Shown here: positions 10,086-23,624 of the stretch, piece by piece | Position numbering within the stretch: position 1 is the first letter of the stretch | Layout: each line of letters opens with the position of its first letter | Source: Cytobacillus solani | GTDB lineage: Bacteria; Bacillota; Bacilli; Bacillales; Cytobacillaceae | NCBI RefSeq assembly: GCF_001420595.1 | Contig: NZ_LJIX01000006.1 | Coordinates: 4,678,857-4,742,856 of the forward strand | DNA length: 64,000 bases | Reading direction: 5' to 3' | Program-made: the position numbers and the translations under genes | The notes under the pieces: generated by a model | What the model was told of the DNA's origin: nothing | Databases searched by the model: none | The model's input: only the letters and a program-made list of their open reading frames with translations

Positions 10086-10207
10086 TGTCTAGCTTCAGCG
10101 CCTAGCCCCTCTTGGGTCTAAGCCAATCCGACAAGAAGATTAAAGAACAACCTTCATGCCGGCTCGTCTTATGCTTGTCGGGGCTGACCCAGGCACTTTT
10201 CGCATTT
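10086..10207 (+). repeat. Repeat element B, copy inside the atp operon between atpD and atpG
   Basis: About 120 bp of nested inverted repeat starting TTGTCTAGCTTCAGCGCC. Stems: AGCCCC with GGGGCT, GGGTC with GACCC, GACAAG with CTTGTC, and outer GCGCCT with an AGGCAC-type end. Other B copies (33591-33719, 60225-60352) have AGGGGC with GCCCCT at the same position, so both strands of that stem have changed together. It occupies nearly all of the atpD-atpG gap, which is normally short, and will be transcribed within the operon mRNA. Confidence 0.88.
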
Positions 10208-10211
10208 CAAA

Positions 10212-11075
<864 letters not shown>

Positions 11076-11109
11076 TCACCACCTTTTTTCAAAGTTTGTC
11101 AGACCCCAA

Positions 11110-12633
<1,524 letters not shown>

Positions 12634-12642
12634 CTACGAATC

Positions 12643-13742
<1,100 letters not shown>

Positions 13743-13786
13743 TCATTTATATAAAACTTAGATTTTTCATATTTAAGACATAAAGG

Positions 13787-13822
13787 AATGGCGAAGGTCC
13801 TCATCGAATGATCTTCGCCATT
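13787..13822 (-). other. Intercistronic stem-loop between atpE and atpF
   Basis: Perfect 10-bp stem (AATGGCGAAG with CTTCGCCATT) and a 16-nt loop, 22 nt after the atpE stop. There is no T-run after it in the minus direction, so it looks like an mRNA-stabilising or processing hairpin behind the highly expressed c-subunit gene rather than a terminator. That role is inferred. Confidence 0.65.
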
Positions 13823-13844
13823 TTCAAATTGTTTAAACTAGGAG

Positions 13845-14084
<240 letters not shown>

Positions 14085-14130
14085 TTAATTTTTTTATTTG
14101 TGTTTTGTTCAAAATTGAACAGGGTATATA

Positions 14131-14850
<720 letters not shown>

Positions 14851-14866
14851 TCACCTCTCTTCCCCG

Positions 14867-15241
14867 CTATTTACGTAAATGAAAAGTTTGAAGAAAAAAA
14901 TCTATCATAATGACAACATATGAAGTCATTAATCCAATTACTACACTGATCAGATGGACCTTCTCGGGATATTCCATTGCAACAAACACAGCAAGTACTG
15001 CCATTGCCATTCTGGAAATCATTCCGAGTGAGCGTATCTTCTCACCGTTTGCGACCGCATTGCCAAATTGCTCTGTTTTCCTTGCTAGAAGCCACAAGTT
15101 AAACAAACTACAGGAAGTACCCAATACTAATCCTAAAAAGATAGATTGGTAAGAAGTAAATCCCCAGCCAAGAACATAAATTGACAACAATAAAAATATG
15201 TATTTTCGTTGTCTCACATAGGTAGCTTTTAATTCTGGCAT
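14867..15241 (-). CDS. atpI: ATP synthase protein I
   Basis: Small membrane protein (124 aa, four hydrophobic helices) encoded first in the atp operon. AtpI/UncI proteins assist c-ring assembly in some species and have been linked to Mg2+ uptake in alkaliphilic Bacillus. Identification rests on position and on the length and helix pattern of the family (QSIFLGLVLGTSCSLFNLWL); sequence conservation in this family is low. Confidence 0.85.
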   Translation of the reverse strand: MPELKATYVRQRKYIFLLLSIYVLGWGFTSYQSIFLGLVLGTSCSLFNLWLLARKTEQFGNAVANGEKIRSLGMISRMAMAVLAVFVAMEYPEKVHLISVVIGLMTSYVVIMIDFFLQTFHLRK

Positions 15242-15430
15242 TATGATTTATTCTCCTGTAAAAAATTGATGGACTGCTTTGTATGGGTTGCGGTCTTTTG
15301 ATGCTCATTAAACGCATTCTCCCTCACTTTGAGGTGAATGGTAAGTGGGTTTTGAGGTGTTACTAATTACTATTAGCAACATGCAGACGTGGGAATAATG
15401 ACTGCCCAAATATTATGAAAACCCTATCAT

Positions 15431-15474
15431 ATTATACCCTTTGTAAGCATACAATAGGGGCTTGTCAATGTCAA
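15431..15474 (-). promoter_or_regulatory. Candidate promoter region of the atp operon
   Basis: Minus strand: overlapping -35 boxes TTGACATTGACA at 15463-15474. With 17-nt spacers they give -10 boxes TATGCT or TACAAA (4/6 each); a perfect TATAAT lies further downstream at 15431-15436 but is too far from TTGACA. One of these probably drives atpI, about 190 nt away. The exact start site cannot be fixed by eye. Confidence 0.45.
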
Positions 15475-15561
15475 TGCATTTAAAATGAAAAAAGTCATAT
15501 ATATCAAGGGAAAGAAAGTGTGTTCACACTATTTTCATAATAATTTGAATCTTACCTATTG

Positions 15562-15593
15562 AAAAAGGGGTGAAGTTCTGCTACACCCCTTTT
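15562..15593 (-). terminator. Terminator of the Vpr-like protease gene
   Basis: AAAGGGGTG and CACCCCTTT stem with an 11-nt loop followed, in minus direction, by TTTTT. A second, weaker inverted repeat (GAAGG...CCTTC, 15605-15637) lies between it and the protease stop codon. Confidence 0.85.
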
Positions 15594-15658
15594 ATCAAGT
15601 ATTTGAAGGTTTTTCATACAGTAGAAAAATCCTTCATTTTAATAGATTTTTTTCAATT

Positions 15659-17908
15659 TTACTTAAGCAAATGGATAGATGATGATTCCATTTCACCATT
15701 TGGTAATATATACAAATAGGATTCAACCGCATCCTCTCTCCCCGCTTTTTTCGCAAACACCTTAATTTTATAAAGGCCTGGCTCTGGGAGCTGATCTCTT
15801 TTAATCTCCTGCAGCAGCTGCCCTTTTCCTACCCCTCTTTTCCAATCAAGAAAATCAATAAAACGCAGGCTATCTGCATCAAACATTGCAATGCCGAATT
15901 CCTCCGCTCCTCCCGGCAGATAGACCTCATAACGGTACGTATCAGGCTTGTCTCCCTTTCCAACTCCAAACCCCATGACTCTTGGATAATTTGGTTCCTC
16001 AAGAACATAGATATATGGAATATTGATTTCTTGTGATCCAGCTTTTAATCTTATGGTTCCATCATACACCTTTTTTTTGAATACATTTGGGTCGACAGCA
16101 AGCTTCAGCTCCAGCCGCTTTTTTTCTCCTGGCTTTAAATAGAAAGAAAGAGGAAGCGTCCAGCTTAGACCATTTTCAGCATGCGGAATAGAAAATGAGT
16201 ACGACAGGGGGGAATCACCAATATTTTCTACCGTTATATATCCATTATGTTCGTGCATACGATCAGCTAGTTGAAACTTGCCAAACTGTAATGAGGCAGG
16301 CATGACAAGAGAATTTGATTTTAATGCCTTTTCCATTTGGATTCTTCCTGCTCCCTGTTCATACGCTCGGTACGGCTTTCCCTTTTTGTTTAGGAGCGGT
16401 TTTGCTGTATTCATAAGGGCTGCTTTAATTTTGTCTGGACCCCAATCAGGATGTGCTTGCTTGATAAGTGCACTAGCTCCTGCTACATGCGGAGCTGCCA
16501 TACTCGTTCCTTGCAGCGGCAAATATCCGCCTGGTACCGTACTATTGATAGCGACTCCTGGTGCAACGATGTCTGGTTTGATTTCCCATGTAGATGTTAC
16601 AGGACCACGAGAGCTGAAATCGGCAAGAATATCCTTTTCTTCTATTATATAGGTCCTTGCAAAAATCTTATCTTTGGAGAGCTTCTTTCTTAACTGCTCC
16701 CCTTTCGTTTTTGATAAAGCAGTTACCGGAATAGGCAGTTCTCTTTCTAAATTCCCGAAAAAGTTCCCCTTCGTATTATTGTAAATAATGACTGCTTTTG
16801 CGCCTGCTTCGAATGCATTTATCCCCTTTTCTGTAAAGGTAAGCTCTCCTCTTTCTACAAGAACGATTTTTCCTTTAACTTCCTTCAGTTCGTCCTTTTT
16901 GCCTAATCCAGCAAAAACCATTTCATTCGATTGATTGAGTTCCCAATCAACCGATCCCTGAAGCGGCTCTAGCCTGAGCTTCTGACCCGACACCTCCAAG
17001 AAAGGAATATTTATGGACGGTGTTGAAGCACCAACGGATATTGCCTTTGAAGCCGTACCTGGTGAACCGACCGTCCAATAATTCGGACCGGAATTGCCGG
17101 AGGAAGTAACTGCTGTAATCCCTTTATCTACCGCTTTATTTAATGCCATGCTTATTGGCAAATCTGGACCGTTCACGTTGTTGCCAAGTGATAGGTTTAA
17201 TATATCGACTCTATCCTTAATCGCTTGATCAATTGCGGCAATGACCTGTTCCGTTGTCCCGCTGCCTCCGGGACCAAGCGCACGATAAGCTATAATTGTT
17301 GCATCCGGAGCTACTCCTTGAATTTTCCCATTTGCCGCGATAATGCCAGCCACATGAGTCCCGTGCAACGTGCCTTCACCATCAGCAGCATTCGTTTCCA
17401 TCGGATCATCATCTCCATCCACTAAATCATGCCCGCCGCCATAGTTGACTCTTAAATCTGGGTGGGTGTAGTCGATTCCAGTATCAATGATCCCAACTTT
17501 CACTCCTTTTCCTGTTAATCGCTGATTTTTTTGATCAAAAAGTCCGCGAACCTCCTCTCCGCCAATCATTTTTATACTCTCTTCTGCATGAACCTTATAC
17601 GTATTAACCGGAGAGATGAGTGAGGTATTCACTTTGTTTGATATTTGCTCAATTTCTGCCTGCCTCCCCTTTACCGAAAAGCCATTTAGAGCGTATTTAT
17701 AAATATGCCTTAGCTGTAAATGAGGGATTGAACGAACGAGCTTCATTATTTCTTCCTCACTTTTTTCTTCTGATAAAACAACAATAGCAACTTTCTCCTT
17801 GTCCGATGACTCCATTGGAATTTGCGGGTGATTTAAGGTTCGTGCGGATACCGCTGACTGAGATAGGCATATGAGGATGACGGTTAAAAACAAGATGATT
17901 TTTTTCAT
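15659..17908 (-). CDS. Secreted subtilisin-family serine protease, Vpr-like
   Basis: Extracellular endopeptidase of family S8, 749 aa. Order: signal peptide (MKKIILFLTVILICLSQSAVSA), inhibitor-I9 propeptide (about 40-110), catalytic domain with Asp in DTGIDYTHPDL, His in GTLHGTHVAGI and Ser in GTSMAAPHVAGASA, a PA domain inserted between His and Ser (around GKIVLVERGELTFTEKG), and a C-terminal beta domain. This arrangement is that of B. subtilis Vpr (about 800 aa). The ATG at 17908 follows GGGTG; the upstream GTG is within that site. In B. subtilis atpI and upp are neighbours, so this gene is an insertion between them. It has its own terminator. Confidence 0.9.
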   Translation of the reverse strand: MKKIILFLTVILICLSQSAVSARTLNHPQIPMESSDKEKVAIVVLSEEKSEEEIMKLVRSIPHLQLRHIYKYALNGFSVKGRQAEIEQISNKVNTSLISPVNTYKVHAEESIKMIGGEEVRGLFDQKNQRLTGKGVKVGIIDTGIDYTHPDLRVNYGGGHDLVDGDDDPMETNAADGEGTLHGTHVAGIIAANGKIQGVAPDATIIAYRALGPGGSGTTEQVIAAIDQAIKDRVDILNLSLGNNVNGPDLPISMALNKAVDKGITAVTSSGNSGPNYWTVGSPGTASKAISVGASTPSINIPFLEVSGQKLRLEPLQGSVDWELNQSNEMVFAGLGKKDELKEVKGKIVLVERGELTFTEKGINAFEAGAKAVIIYNNTKGNFFGNLERELPIPVTALSKTKGEQLRKKLSKDKIFARTYIIEEKDILADFSSRGPVTSTWEIKPDIVAPGVAINSTVPGGYLPLQGTSMAAPHVAGASALIKQAHPDWGPDKIKAALMNTAKPLLNKKGKPYRAYEQGAGRIQMEKALKSNSLVMPASLQFGKFQLADRMHEHNGYITVENIGDSPLSYSFSIPHAENGLSWTLPLSFYLKPGEKKRLELKLAVDPNVFKKKVYDGTIRLKAGSQEINIPYIYVLEEPNYPRVMGFGVGKGDKPDTYRYEVYLPGGAEEFGIAMFDADSLRFIDFLDWKRGVGKGQLLQEIKRDQLPEPGLYKIKVFAKKAGREDAVESYLYILPNGEMESSSIHLLK

Positions 17909-17967
17909 AGAAAGCACCCTTTTTTGTAATAGGGTTTTCCATTTAACGAGGGAATATGTGAAGATGT

Positions 17968-18006
17968 AAAAATAAAGAAAGGCTAACCCAAAATCAGGTC
18001 AGCCTT
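17968..18006 (-). terminator. Terminator of upp
   Basis: AAGGCTGACC and GGTTAGCCTT stem (one mismatch) followed in the minus direction by a T-rich tract, about 35 nt after the upp stop codon. Confidence 0.85.
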
Positions 18007-18039
18007 CTTTTATTAAAGTGATACAGATATCACCTAGAA

Positions 18040-18669
18040 TTATTTTGTCCCGAATAAACGATCGCCAGCATCACCAAGTCCTGGCACGATATAGCCATGA
18101 TCATTCAGCTTTTCATCAAGCGCAGCAATGTAAATATCTACATCCGGGTGTGCCTCTTGCAGTGCTTTCACTCCTTCTGGAGCAGCAACTAGGCACATGA
18201 ATTTAATATGTTTGCCTCCGCGCTTTTTCAAAGAATTGATTGCTTCCACTGCAGAACCGCCTGTTGCAAGCATTGGGTCAACAACGATGAAATCTCTTTC
18301 TTCCACATCACTTGGAAGCTTTACATAATATTCGATTGGCTTCAATGTCTCAGGATCACGATAAAGTCCGATATGGCCAACCTTTGCTGCTGGAATCAAC
18401 TTTAATATCCCATCGACCATTCCAATTCCCGCACGGAGGATTGGAATAATCCCCATTTTTTTCCCAGCCAGAATTTTTGACTTTGTACGGCTTACTGGTG
18501 TATCAATTTCAGTTTCCTCAAGCGGCATATCTCTTGTAATTTCGAATGCCATTAATGTAGCAACCTCATCAACAAGCTCGCGGAATTCCTTCGTTCCTGT
18601 TGCTTTATCACGAATATATGTAAGTTTATGCTGAATAAGTGGGTGATCAAATACGTATACCTTTGCCAT
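18040..18669 (-). CDS. upp: Uracil phosphoribosyltransferase
   Basis: Pyrimidine salvage: uracil + PRPP to UMP. The start [20 protein letters not shown] at 18669 gives 209 aa, the family length, with GGAGAG 7 nt before it; the longer frame upstream is not conserved. The PRPP-binding loop [15 protein letters not shown] and the uracil-binding C-terminal [13 protein letters not shown] are present. Same neighbourhood as in B. subtilis (glyA-upp-atp) apart from the inserted protease. Confidence 0.97.
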   Translation of the reverse strand: MAKVYVFDHPLIQHKLTYIRDKATGTKEFRELVDEVATLMAFEITRDMPLEETEIDTPVSRTKSKILAGKKMGIIPILRAGIGMVDGILKLIPAAKVGHIGLYRDPETLKPIEYYVKLPSDVEERDFIVVDPMLATGGSAVEAINSLKKRGGKHIKFMCLVAAPEGVKALQEAHPDVDIYIAALDEKLNDHGYIVPGLGDAGDRLFGTK

Positions 18670-18844
18670 GAACATTCTCTCCTTTTCAATATGTAAAATG
18701 GTTCGTTCTAACACTTCGTCTAATTTTACAGAAAAAAAATAATCAGGGCAACTATCAGTGTAAAAAGTTTGAGATTCGTTAAAAGTTTTTTGGTTCGTTT
18801 ACTTTTATCGTGTATCATCAGGCAAATCATCATTTGGATTCACC

Positions 18845-18966
18845 TTATCTAGCAGTCTCTGTCATTTATCTACCAACTTTCATGTTTTGTCTAGCATTTC
18901 AATCATTTTATCAAGCAGCTTTTTTGTTTTATCGAGCATTTGACCTTTGCTCTGCTTTATCTACTA
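18845..18966. repeat. 21-bp phased motif array 2 (between the glyA terminator and upp)
   Basis: Plus-strand cores TTATCTAGCA, TTATCTACCA, TTGTCTAGCA, TTATCAAGCA, TTATCGAGCA end at 18854, 18875, 18896, 18917 and 18938: exactly 21 bp apart. A sixth core (TTATCTACTA, end 18966) is out of phase by 7. The spacers differ in sequence but keep length. It lies 12 bp beyond the glyA terminator in transcription order. Confidence 0.9.
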
Positions 18967-18977
18967 AAATTTTTCAA

Positions 18978-19009
18978 TAAAAAAAACTGCCCTTCTTTTC
19001 GAAGAGCAG
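18978..19009 (-). terminator. Terminator of glyA
   Basis: CTGCTCTTC and GAAGGGCAG stem with a 5-nt loop, followed in minus direction by eight T, 10 nt after the glyA stop codon. Confidence 0.93.
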
Positions 19010-19019
19010 CTTGTAAAGA

Positions 19020-20261
19020 CTATCTTTCAGGATATAAAGTAAAGTTGCTTGTTAATGCTTCGACACGCTTGGTTGCCTCTTCAAGCTTGCCTTCATCTTC
19101 ATGATTTTTCAATGTAAAGGCAATGATAGAAGCGATTTCTTCCATTTCCTTTGCACCGAAGCCGCGAGATGTAACCGCAGCTGTCCCGATACGAATGCCG
19201 CTAGTTACAAATGGACTTTCCGGATCGAAAGGAATTGTATTTTTATTTACTGTGATGCCCACTTCATCTAGCACTTTTTCAGCAACTTTTCCAGTTAAGC
19301 CAAGTGAACGAAGATCAACGAGCAATAAATGATTATCAGTACCACCAGAAACAAGGTCAATTCCTTCCTTCTGAAGACCTTCTGCCAGATGCTTCGCATT
19401 GGCAATTATTTCTCCTGCATAACCTTTGAAATCATCCTGAAGCGCTTCACCAAATGCAACCGCTTTTGCAGCAATGACATGCATTAATGGACCGCCTTGG
19501 ATCCCAGGGAAAATCGACTTGTCAATTTTCTTCGCGTATTCTTCTTTACAAAGAATCATTCCGCCTCGTGGACCACGAAGTGTTTTATGTGTGGTTGTAG
19601 TTACGAAATCTGCATAAGGAACTGGATTCTGATGAAGACCAGCTGCAACTAGACCTGCGATATGAGCCATATCGACCATTAAATACGCACCGACTTCATC
19701 GGCAATCTCACGGAAACGTTTGAAGTCAATTGCACGCGGGTATGCGCTTGCTCCAGCAACAATCAATTTCGGTTGATGCTCACGGGCCTTTTCAAGAACC
19801 ACATCGTAATCAATCAAATGTGTCTTTTCATCGACACCATACTCAACAAAGTTATATTGAATGCCACTAAAGTTAACAGGGCTTCCATGTGTTAAATGAC
19901 CGCCATGGGAAAGATTCATACCAAGGACCGTATCGCCTTGTTCTAAAATTGTAAAGTAAACAGCCATATTCGCTTGTGCACCTGAATGAGGCTGTACATT
20001 TACATGTTCAGCACCAAAAATTTGCTTCGCACGATCACGAGCCAGGTTCTCTACGACATCCACGTGTTCACATCCGCCGTAATAGCGTCTGCCTGGATAG
20101 CCTTCAGCATATTTATTCGTCAGCACAGATCCTTGTGCTTCCATTACCGCTTCACTGACAAAGTTTTCAGAAGCAATTAATTCAATCTTCGTTCTTTGAC
20201 GTCCTAACTCATCTTGAATCGATTGAAAAACTTGTTCATCCTGTTGTGCTAAATGCTTCAT
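19020..20261 (-). CDS. glyA: Serine hydroxymethyltransferase
   Basis: PLP enzyme interconverting serine + tetrahydrofolate and glycine + 5,10-methylene-THF; main source of one-carbon units. 413 aa. The PLP Schiff-base Lys is in [15 protein letters not shown] (about residues 224-238), the cofactor Asp is in [12 protein letters not shown], the substrate Arg is in [15 protein letters not shown] and the conserved Glu-Tyr-Tyr region is [12 protein letters not shown] good AGGGAGGA ribosome binding site precedes the ATG. A second, divergent member of this fold is encoded at 29327-30670. Confidence 0.98.
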   Translation of the reverse strand: MKHLAQQDEQVFQSIQDELGRQRTKIELIASENFVSEAVMEAQGSVLTNKYAEGYPGRRYYGGCEHVDVVENLARDRAKQIFGAEHVNVQPHSGAQANMAVYFTILEQGDTVLGMNLSHGGHLTHGSPVNFSGIQYNFVEYGVDEKTHLIDYDVVLEKAREHQPKLIVAGASAYPRAIDFKRFREIADEVGAYLMVDMAHIAGLVAAGLHQNPVPYADFVTTTTHKTLRGPRGGMILCKEEYAKKIDKSIFPGIQGGPLMHVIAAKAVAFGEALQDDFKGYAGEIIANAKHLAEGLQKEGIDLVSGGTDNHLLLVDLRSLGLTGKVAEKVLDEVGITVNKNTIPFDPESPFVTSGIRIGTAAVTSRGFGAKEMEEIASIIAFTLKNHEDEGKLEEATKRVEALTSNFTLYPER

Positions 20262-20395
20262 TATAGAATCCTCCCTTTTCGACTAAACTCTTTTCAATAG
20301 ATATGTAACGTCCTATTTTGAAAATTCTATTATATCTTATCATGTTTTTGTAATGAAAAGAAGAATAGAAACAATCGTAAGCGGTTTTCTCATCC

Positions 20396-20430
20396 AAAAG
20401 GAAAAGCCATTGCGTTTTGCAAAGGCTTTT
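20396..20430 (-). terminator. Terminator of the rpiB-ywlG unit
   Basis: AAAAGCC(TTT)GC loop GC(AAT)GGCTTTT stem followed by CCTTTT in minus direction, directly after the ywlG stop. Confidence 0.75.
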
Positions 20431-20431
20431 A

Positions 20432-21007
20432 CTATCTGCATGACTCATTTGCTTGGCTTCTTTCATACACAGCGCGAGCACCGCCAATAAGTTTGGGCCT
20501 TGTTTTTGCCAATGTCACATGTGCTTCCCCCATACATTTCTGTGAGGTTCTTATCGGGACAGCGACATGCTTTAAGTGCATACCGATAAATGTATCCCCG
20601 ATATCCACTCCTGCATCAGCAGCGATATGTTCAACCATAACGGGGTCCTTAAAGTGTTCAAACGCATAAGTGGCCATTGCACCGCCCGCTTTTCTTACAG
20701 GGATAACACTTACTTCGGAGAGCTTTCTTTCTTCCGCAGTTTTTCGTTCAACAACTAACGCCCTGTTTAGATGTTCACAGCATTGGAAGGCAAGAGCAAC
20801 ACCTGTTTGCTCCTGATATTTTTTCAGCTGGGTAAAAATCATTTCTGCCACTTGCTCCGTACCTGCTGTGCCAATTTTCTTTCCAGCCACTTCACTCGTA
20901 CTGCAGCCAACAACAAAAAGATGCTTGTCTGTCAGCTGAACTTGATCCGCAAATTCACGGAGAATCGTGCGCAGCTGTTCTTCCCATGTTTGAATGGATT
21001 CCGTCAT
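20432..21007 (-). CDS. ywlG: UPF0340/TIGR01440 family protein (YwlG)
   Basis: 191 aa, soluble, matching the conserved Bacillus YwlG family by length, the motif [20 protein letters not shown] and position between rpiB and glyA. No enzyme activity is established for the family. The phrase [19 protein letters not shown] is another well-conserved block. It starts 31 nt after rpiB, so the two are probably cotranscribed, and a terminator follows directly. Confidence 0.85.
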   Translation of the reverse strand: MTESIQTWEEQLRTILREFADQVQLTDKHLFVVGCSTSEVAGKKIGTAGTEQVAEMIFTQLKKYQEQTGVALAFQCCEHLNRALVVERKTAEERKLSEVSVIPVRKAGGAMATYAFEHFKDPVMVEHIAADAGVDIGDTFIGMHLKHVAVPIRTSQKCMGEAHVTLAKTRPKLIGGARAVYERSQANESCR

Positions 21008-21038
21008 AAAGGCTCACCCTTTCTCGGAAGCTTTGTTT

Positions 21039-21479
21039 CTATTTGTTTTCGTATTCTTTAATTTTTCCAACACGATTTTCATGGCGTCCGCCTTCATAAT
21101 CCGTTGTCAGCCAAACCTTCGCGATTTCCCTCGCCAGTCCTGGTCCAATGACACGTTCGCCCATAGCAAGCATATTGCTGTCATTATGCTCACGTGTTGC
21201 TTTTGCACTGAAAAGATCATGAACGAGCGCACAGCGAATGCCTTTTACCTTGTTAGCCGCAATGCTCATGCCGATGCCTGTTCCGCAAATCAAAATGCCT
21301 TTATCAAATTCTCCGTTTGCCACCTTCTCCGCAACAGGAAGGGCATAATCAGGGTAATCTACAGACGTTTCGCATTCACAGCCAAAGTCTTCAAATTCAA
21401 TACCCATTTCTTTCATTAAATCTTTTATTTCCTCGCGAATATTTACTCCGCCATGGTCTGATGCAATCGCTACTTTCAT
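21039..21479 (-). CDS. rpiB: Ribose-5-phosphate isomerase B
   Basis: Interconverts ribose-5-phosphate and ribulose-5-phosphate in the pentose phosphate pathway. 146 aa. The family N-terminus MKVAIASDHGGVNIREEI and the active-site block GILICGTGIGMSIAANKVKG, including the catalytic Cys, are present, as is the phosphate-binding REHNDSNMLAMGER. AGGAGG precedes the ATG. Cotranscribed with ywlG. Confidence 0.95.
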   Translation of the reverse strand: MKVAIASDHGGVNIREEIKDLMKEMGIEFEDFGCECETSVDYPDYALPVAEKVANGEFDKGILICGTGIGMSIAANKVKGIRCALVHDLFSAKATREHNDSNMLAMGERVIGPGLAREIAKVWLTTDYEGGRHENRVGKIKEYENK

Positions 21480-21597
21480 CTTTAATCCTCCTAAAATAAA
21501 CCTAACTTTTATAACCTGCTCTTATTTTGGCACAAAAAGCAAATATTATAAAGAGGGATTGACTTGTAAAGGCTGACCGAAAATTTAAGTTATAAAG

Positions 21598-21622
21598 AAA
21601 AAAGCCTTCATGAACGAAGGCT
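21598..21622 (-). terminator. Terminator of the ywlE-mcp unit
   Basis: AGCCTTC and GAAGGCT stem, 6-nt loop, then TTTTTT in minus direction, shortly after the chemoreceptor stop codon. Confidence 0.9.
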
Positions 21623-21630
21623 GCTTTCAA

Positions 21631-22926
21631 TTAAATCTGAAATCTCGTGATGGTATTTTTCAATTTTTCCGCTTGGCCTTTGAGCTCATTTGCTAGACAT
21701 TCTACATTGGCCATTACTTTTGTCTGCTGTTCGGTTGCTGTTGCCACCTCTTGGGCACCTGCAGATGTTTCTTCGGCAATGGCTGCTACTTCCTGTGATT
21801 GTGTGGAAGTATGCTGAATGCTTTCCATTTGACGATCTACTAAGATCGTTATCGTTGAAACAGATTCAGCCATTTCATTCACGGTTTTTGTCATTTCTTC
21901 AATGACTTTATTTGTTTCCGTACCTTTTTTCGCTTCATTGTTTGCCGTTTCGACCTGCTCTGAAATTTGGCGCACGACATTCTGGACTTCTCCCTGAATA
22001 TTTTTAATTAATTCCGAAATGCCTTGTACAGCCGTGGCACTTTCATCTGCAAGCTTGCGGACTTCTTCGGCAACAACGGCAAAGCCTTTTCCGTGTTCAC
22101 CCGCACGTGCTGCTTCAATTGAAGCATTTAAAGCGAGCAAGTTCGTTTGCGCTGCTATATCACCAACAAGCTGGATGATTTGTTCAACCTTTGCTGCATT
22201 TTCTTCTAAGCGTTGGACTGTTTGAAGAGATTGCTGGTTTTCCTTGGCCAGATTTTCAATTCCTGAAATAAGGTCATGAATGATCTTCTTAGAATTATAA
22301 AGATCCTGAACCATTTCTGTGGAAACTAATTCAGATGCTTTAGCCTTTTCTTGCACCTCTTCGGCAATTCGAATGACATCTTCAACCGATTCGGCTGTTG
22401 ATTGAATCGAAATGGCTGAGTTGTCAGCTCCAATAGATATTTCGTTGATTGTTCGCGAAATCGAATCGACTTGATCTGCTGCAAAGGAAGATTCCTTTGA
22501 AATAGCAATGACTTTATCATTTGTTTCACGGAAATTCTCATCGATTTGATGAACCATTTCCCTCAAGTTTGAAAGCATATCATTGAAGGCCTTTCCAAGC
22601 GAACGAATTTCATCGTCTGATTTTGCTAGTTCTACATCTTCTTGAATATTGCCTTGAGCTGCTTTTAAAGCCATTTTTTCTAACTTTTGTAAAGGCTTCA
22701 CAATAAAGCCGGCTGCGAAAAAGGCTAAGATCCCTGACCAAATAATTCCAAGGCTAAGCGTGATGATCGTAAACCAAACTTCCCCAAATGGAAGGGATTC
22801 CTGGATCAGCGGGTATAAAAAGTAAATAAAGAAAGCACTTGTTGTATAAGTAATAATTGCCAATGTAGTAATAAACAGTACAAGTTTCTTTCTCAAACCA
22901 AATTTATATTTATGTTTCTCCTCCAT
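21631..22926 (-). CDS. Methyl-accepting chemotaxis-type protein without an extracellular sensor domain
   Basis: 431 aa. Two closely spaced membrane helices (about residues 14-36 and 45-73) with only a short outside loop, then a HAMP domain (ending in the [15 protein letters not shown] region), then a long methyl-accepting signalling domain with the conserved hairpin tip [20 protein letters not shown] and [20 protein letters not shown]. The lack of a periplasmic ligand-binding domain suggests that it senses an intracellular or membrane signal. It starts 14 nt after ywlE, so the two genes form one unit. Confidence 0.9.
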   Translation of the reverse strand: MEEKHKYKFGLRKKLVLFITTLAIITYTTSAFFIYFLYPLIQESLPFGEVWFTIITLSLGIIWSGILAFFAAGFIVKPLQKLEKMALKAAQGNIQEDVELAKSDDEIRSLGKAFNDMLSNLREMVHQIDENFRETNDKVIAISKESSFAADQVDSISRTINEISIGADNSAISIQSTAESVEDVIRIAEEVQEKAKASELVSTEMVQDLYNSKKIIHDLISGIENLAKENQQSLQTVQRLEENAAKVEQIIQLVGDIAAQTNLLALNASIEAARAGEHGKGFAVVAEEVRKLADESATAVQGISELIKNIQGEVQNVVRQISEQVETANNEAKKGTETNKVIEEMTKTVNEMAESVSTITILVDRQMESIQHTSTQSQEVAAIAEETSAGAQEVATATEQQTKVMANVECLANELKGQAEKLKNTITRFQI

Positions 22927-22940
22927 TATTGTCCCCCTAC

Positions 22941-23393
22941 TTACCTGTTTTCTGTTTGTAGCCGTTGAATTATTTTTATCATCATGTCATTCATTTCATT
23001 ATAAGTGTGTCTGTATTGTTCAATTGGCCCGCCAAAAGGATCAGCAATATCACTCTTGCTATTTCCAATTGCAAATTCCTTTAAGGTAAAGATTTTCCCT
23101 GCAGCATCTGGAAACATACTGATCACTGCCGCTTTATGGCTTGCTGTCATCGTGATAATGTAGCTCGTCCAACTCACTAGCTCATCATTTAGCATCGACG
23201 CCTGATGGGAATCAAACACAATTCCATGCTCCGCTAGGACTTTTCTTGTATTTTCCGATGCTGCACTCCCATCCATTGCATACACACCAGCGGATTTCAC
23301 TTCAATTCCTGGGAGATTCTTGCTTTTCAAAATGGCCTCAGCCATCGGGCTCCGACACGTATTTCCTGTACAAACAAATAAAACGCGAGTCAT
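22941..23393 (-). CDS. ywlE: Protein arginine phosphatase (low-molecular-weight PTP fold)
   Basis: 150 aa. The P-loop CTGNTCRS (from about residue 8) has the C-x5-R catalytic signature; Thr at the fourth position of the loop is the residue known to favour phospho-arginine over phospho-tyrosine in YwlE. The catalytic Asp is in [15 protein letters not shown] near the C-terminus. In Bacillus the enzyme reverses McsB-dependent arginine phosphorylation. GGAAAGGAGG precedes the ATG. Two Spo0A-box-like sequences lie in its upstream region. Confidence 0.92.
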   Translation of the reverse strand: MTRVLFVCTGNTCRSPMAEAILKSKNLPGIEVKSAGVYAMDGSAASENTRKVLAEHGIVFDSHQASMLNDELVSWTSYIITMTASHKAAVISMFPDAAGKIFTLKEFAIGNSKSDIADPFGGPIEQYRHTYNEMNDMMIKIIQRLQTENR

Positions 23394-23448
23394 AGGTGTG
23401 CCTCCTTTCCACCATTATAAGTCAAAACTCCCAGATTCAATAGTGTTC

Positions 23449-23529
23449 TTCGACAAAAATTTTATTAGTCCATTACAAAAAAAGAAAGGGAGCCGTTTTC
23501 CCCTTCTTAACAAAGAATATTCGACAAAA
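23449..23529 (-). promoter_or_regulatory. Two 0A-box-like sites upstream of ywlE
   Basis: TTTTGTCGAA occurs twice on the minus strand (23458-23449 and 23529-23520), 71 bp apart. Each contains the complete Spo0A core TGTCGAA in a T-rich context, as in known 0A boxes. Regulation of ywlE-mcp by Spo0A is an inference. Confidence 0.5.
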
Positions 23530-23587
23530 ACAAGCTGACTACGTGTTTCTGGACTGTCCATCTCACACACAAACATCTGCGCAATTT

Positions 23588-23613
23588 GTCCACGAGCATT
23601 GCCAAGCACCACT
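23588..23613 (-). repeat. Short repeat D, copy 1
   Basis: Minus strand reads GGTGCTTGGCAATGCTCGTG followed by GACAAA. A related copy (GGTGTTAGGCACTGCTCGTG, GACGAA) overlaps the 3' end of prmC at 27045-27068. About 26 bp are shared; meaning unknown. Confidence 0.55.
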
Positions 23614-23624
23614 CGTCACACTTG

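Noticed and set aside
18781-18966. CRISPR-like appearance of the 21-bp arrays
   Set aside because: Cores are only about 10 bp, degenerate, with 11-bp spacers, far shorter than CRISPR repeats and spacers, and no cas genes are present.
23415-23612. 65-codon minus-strand frame between mntP and ywlE
   Set aside because: GTG start without a ribosome binding site, composition unlike a soluble or membrane protein, and it overlaps the two 0A-box-like sites and repeat D.
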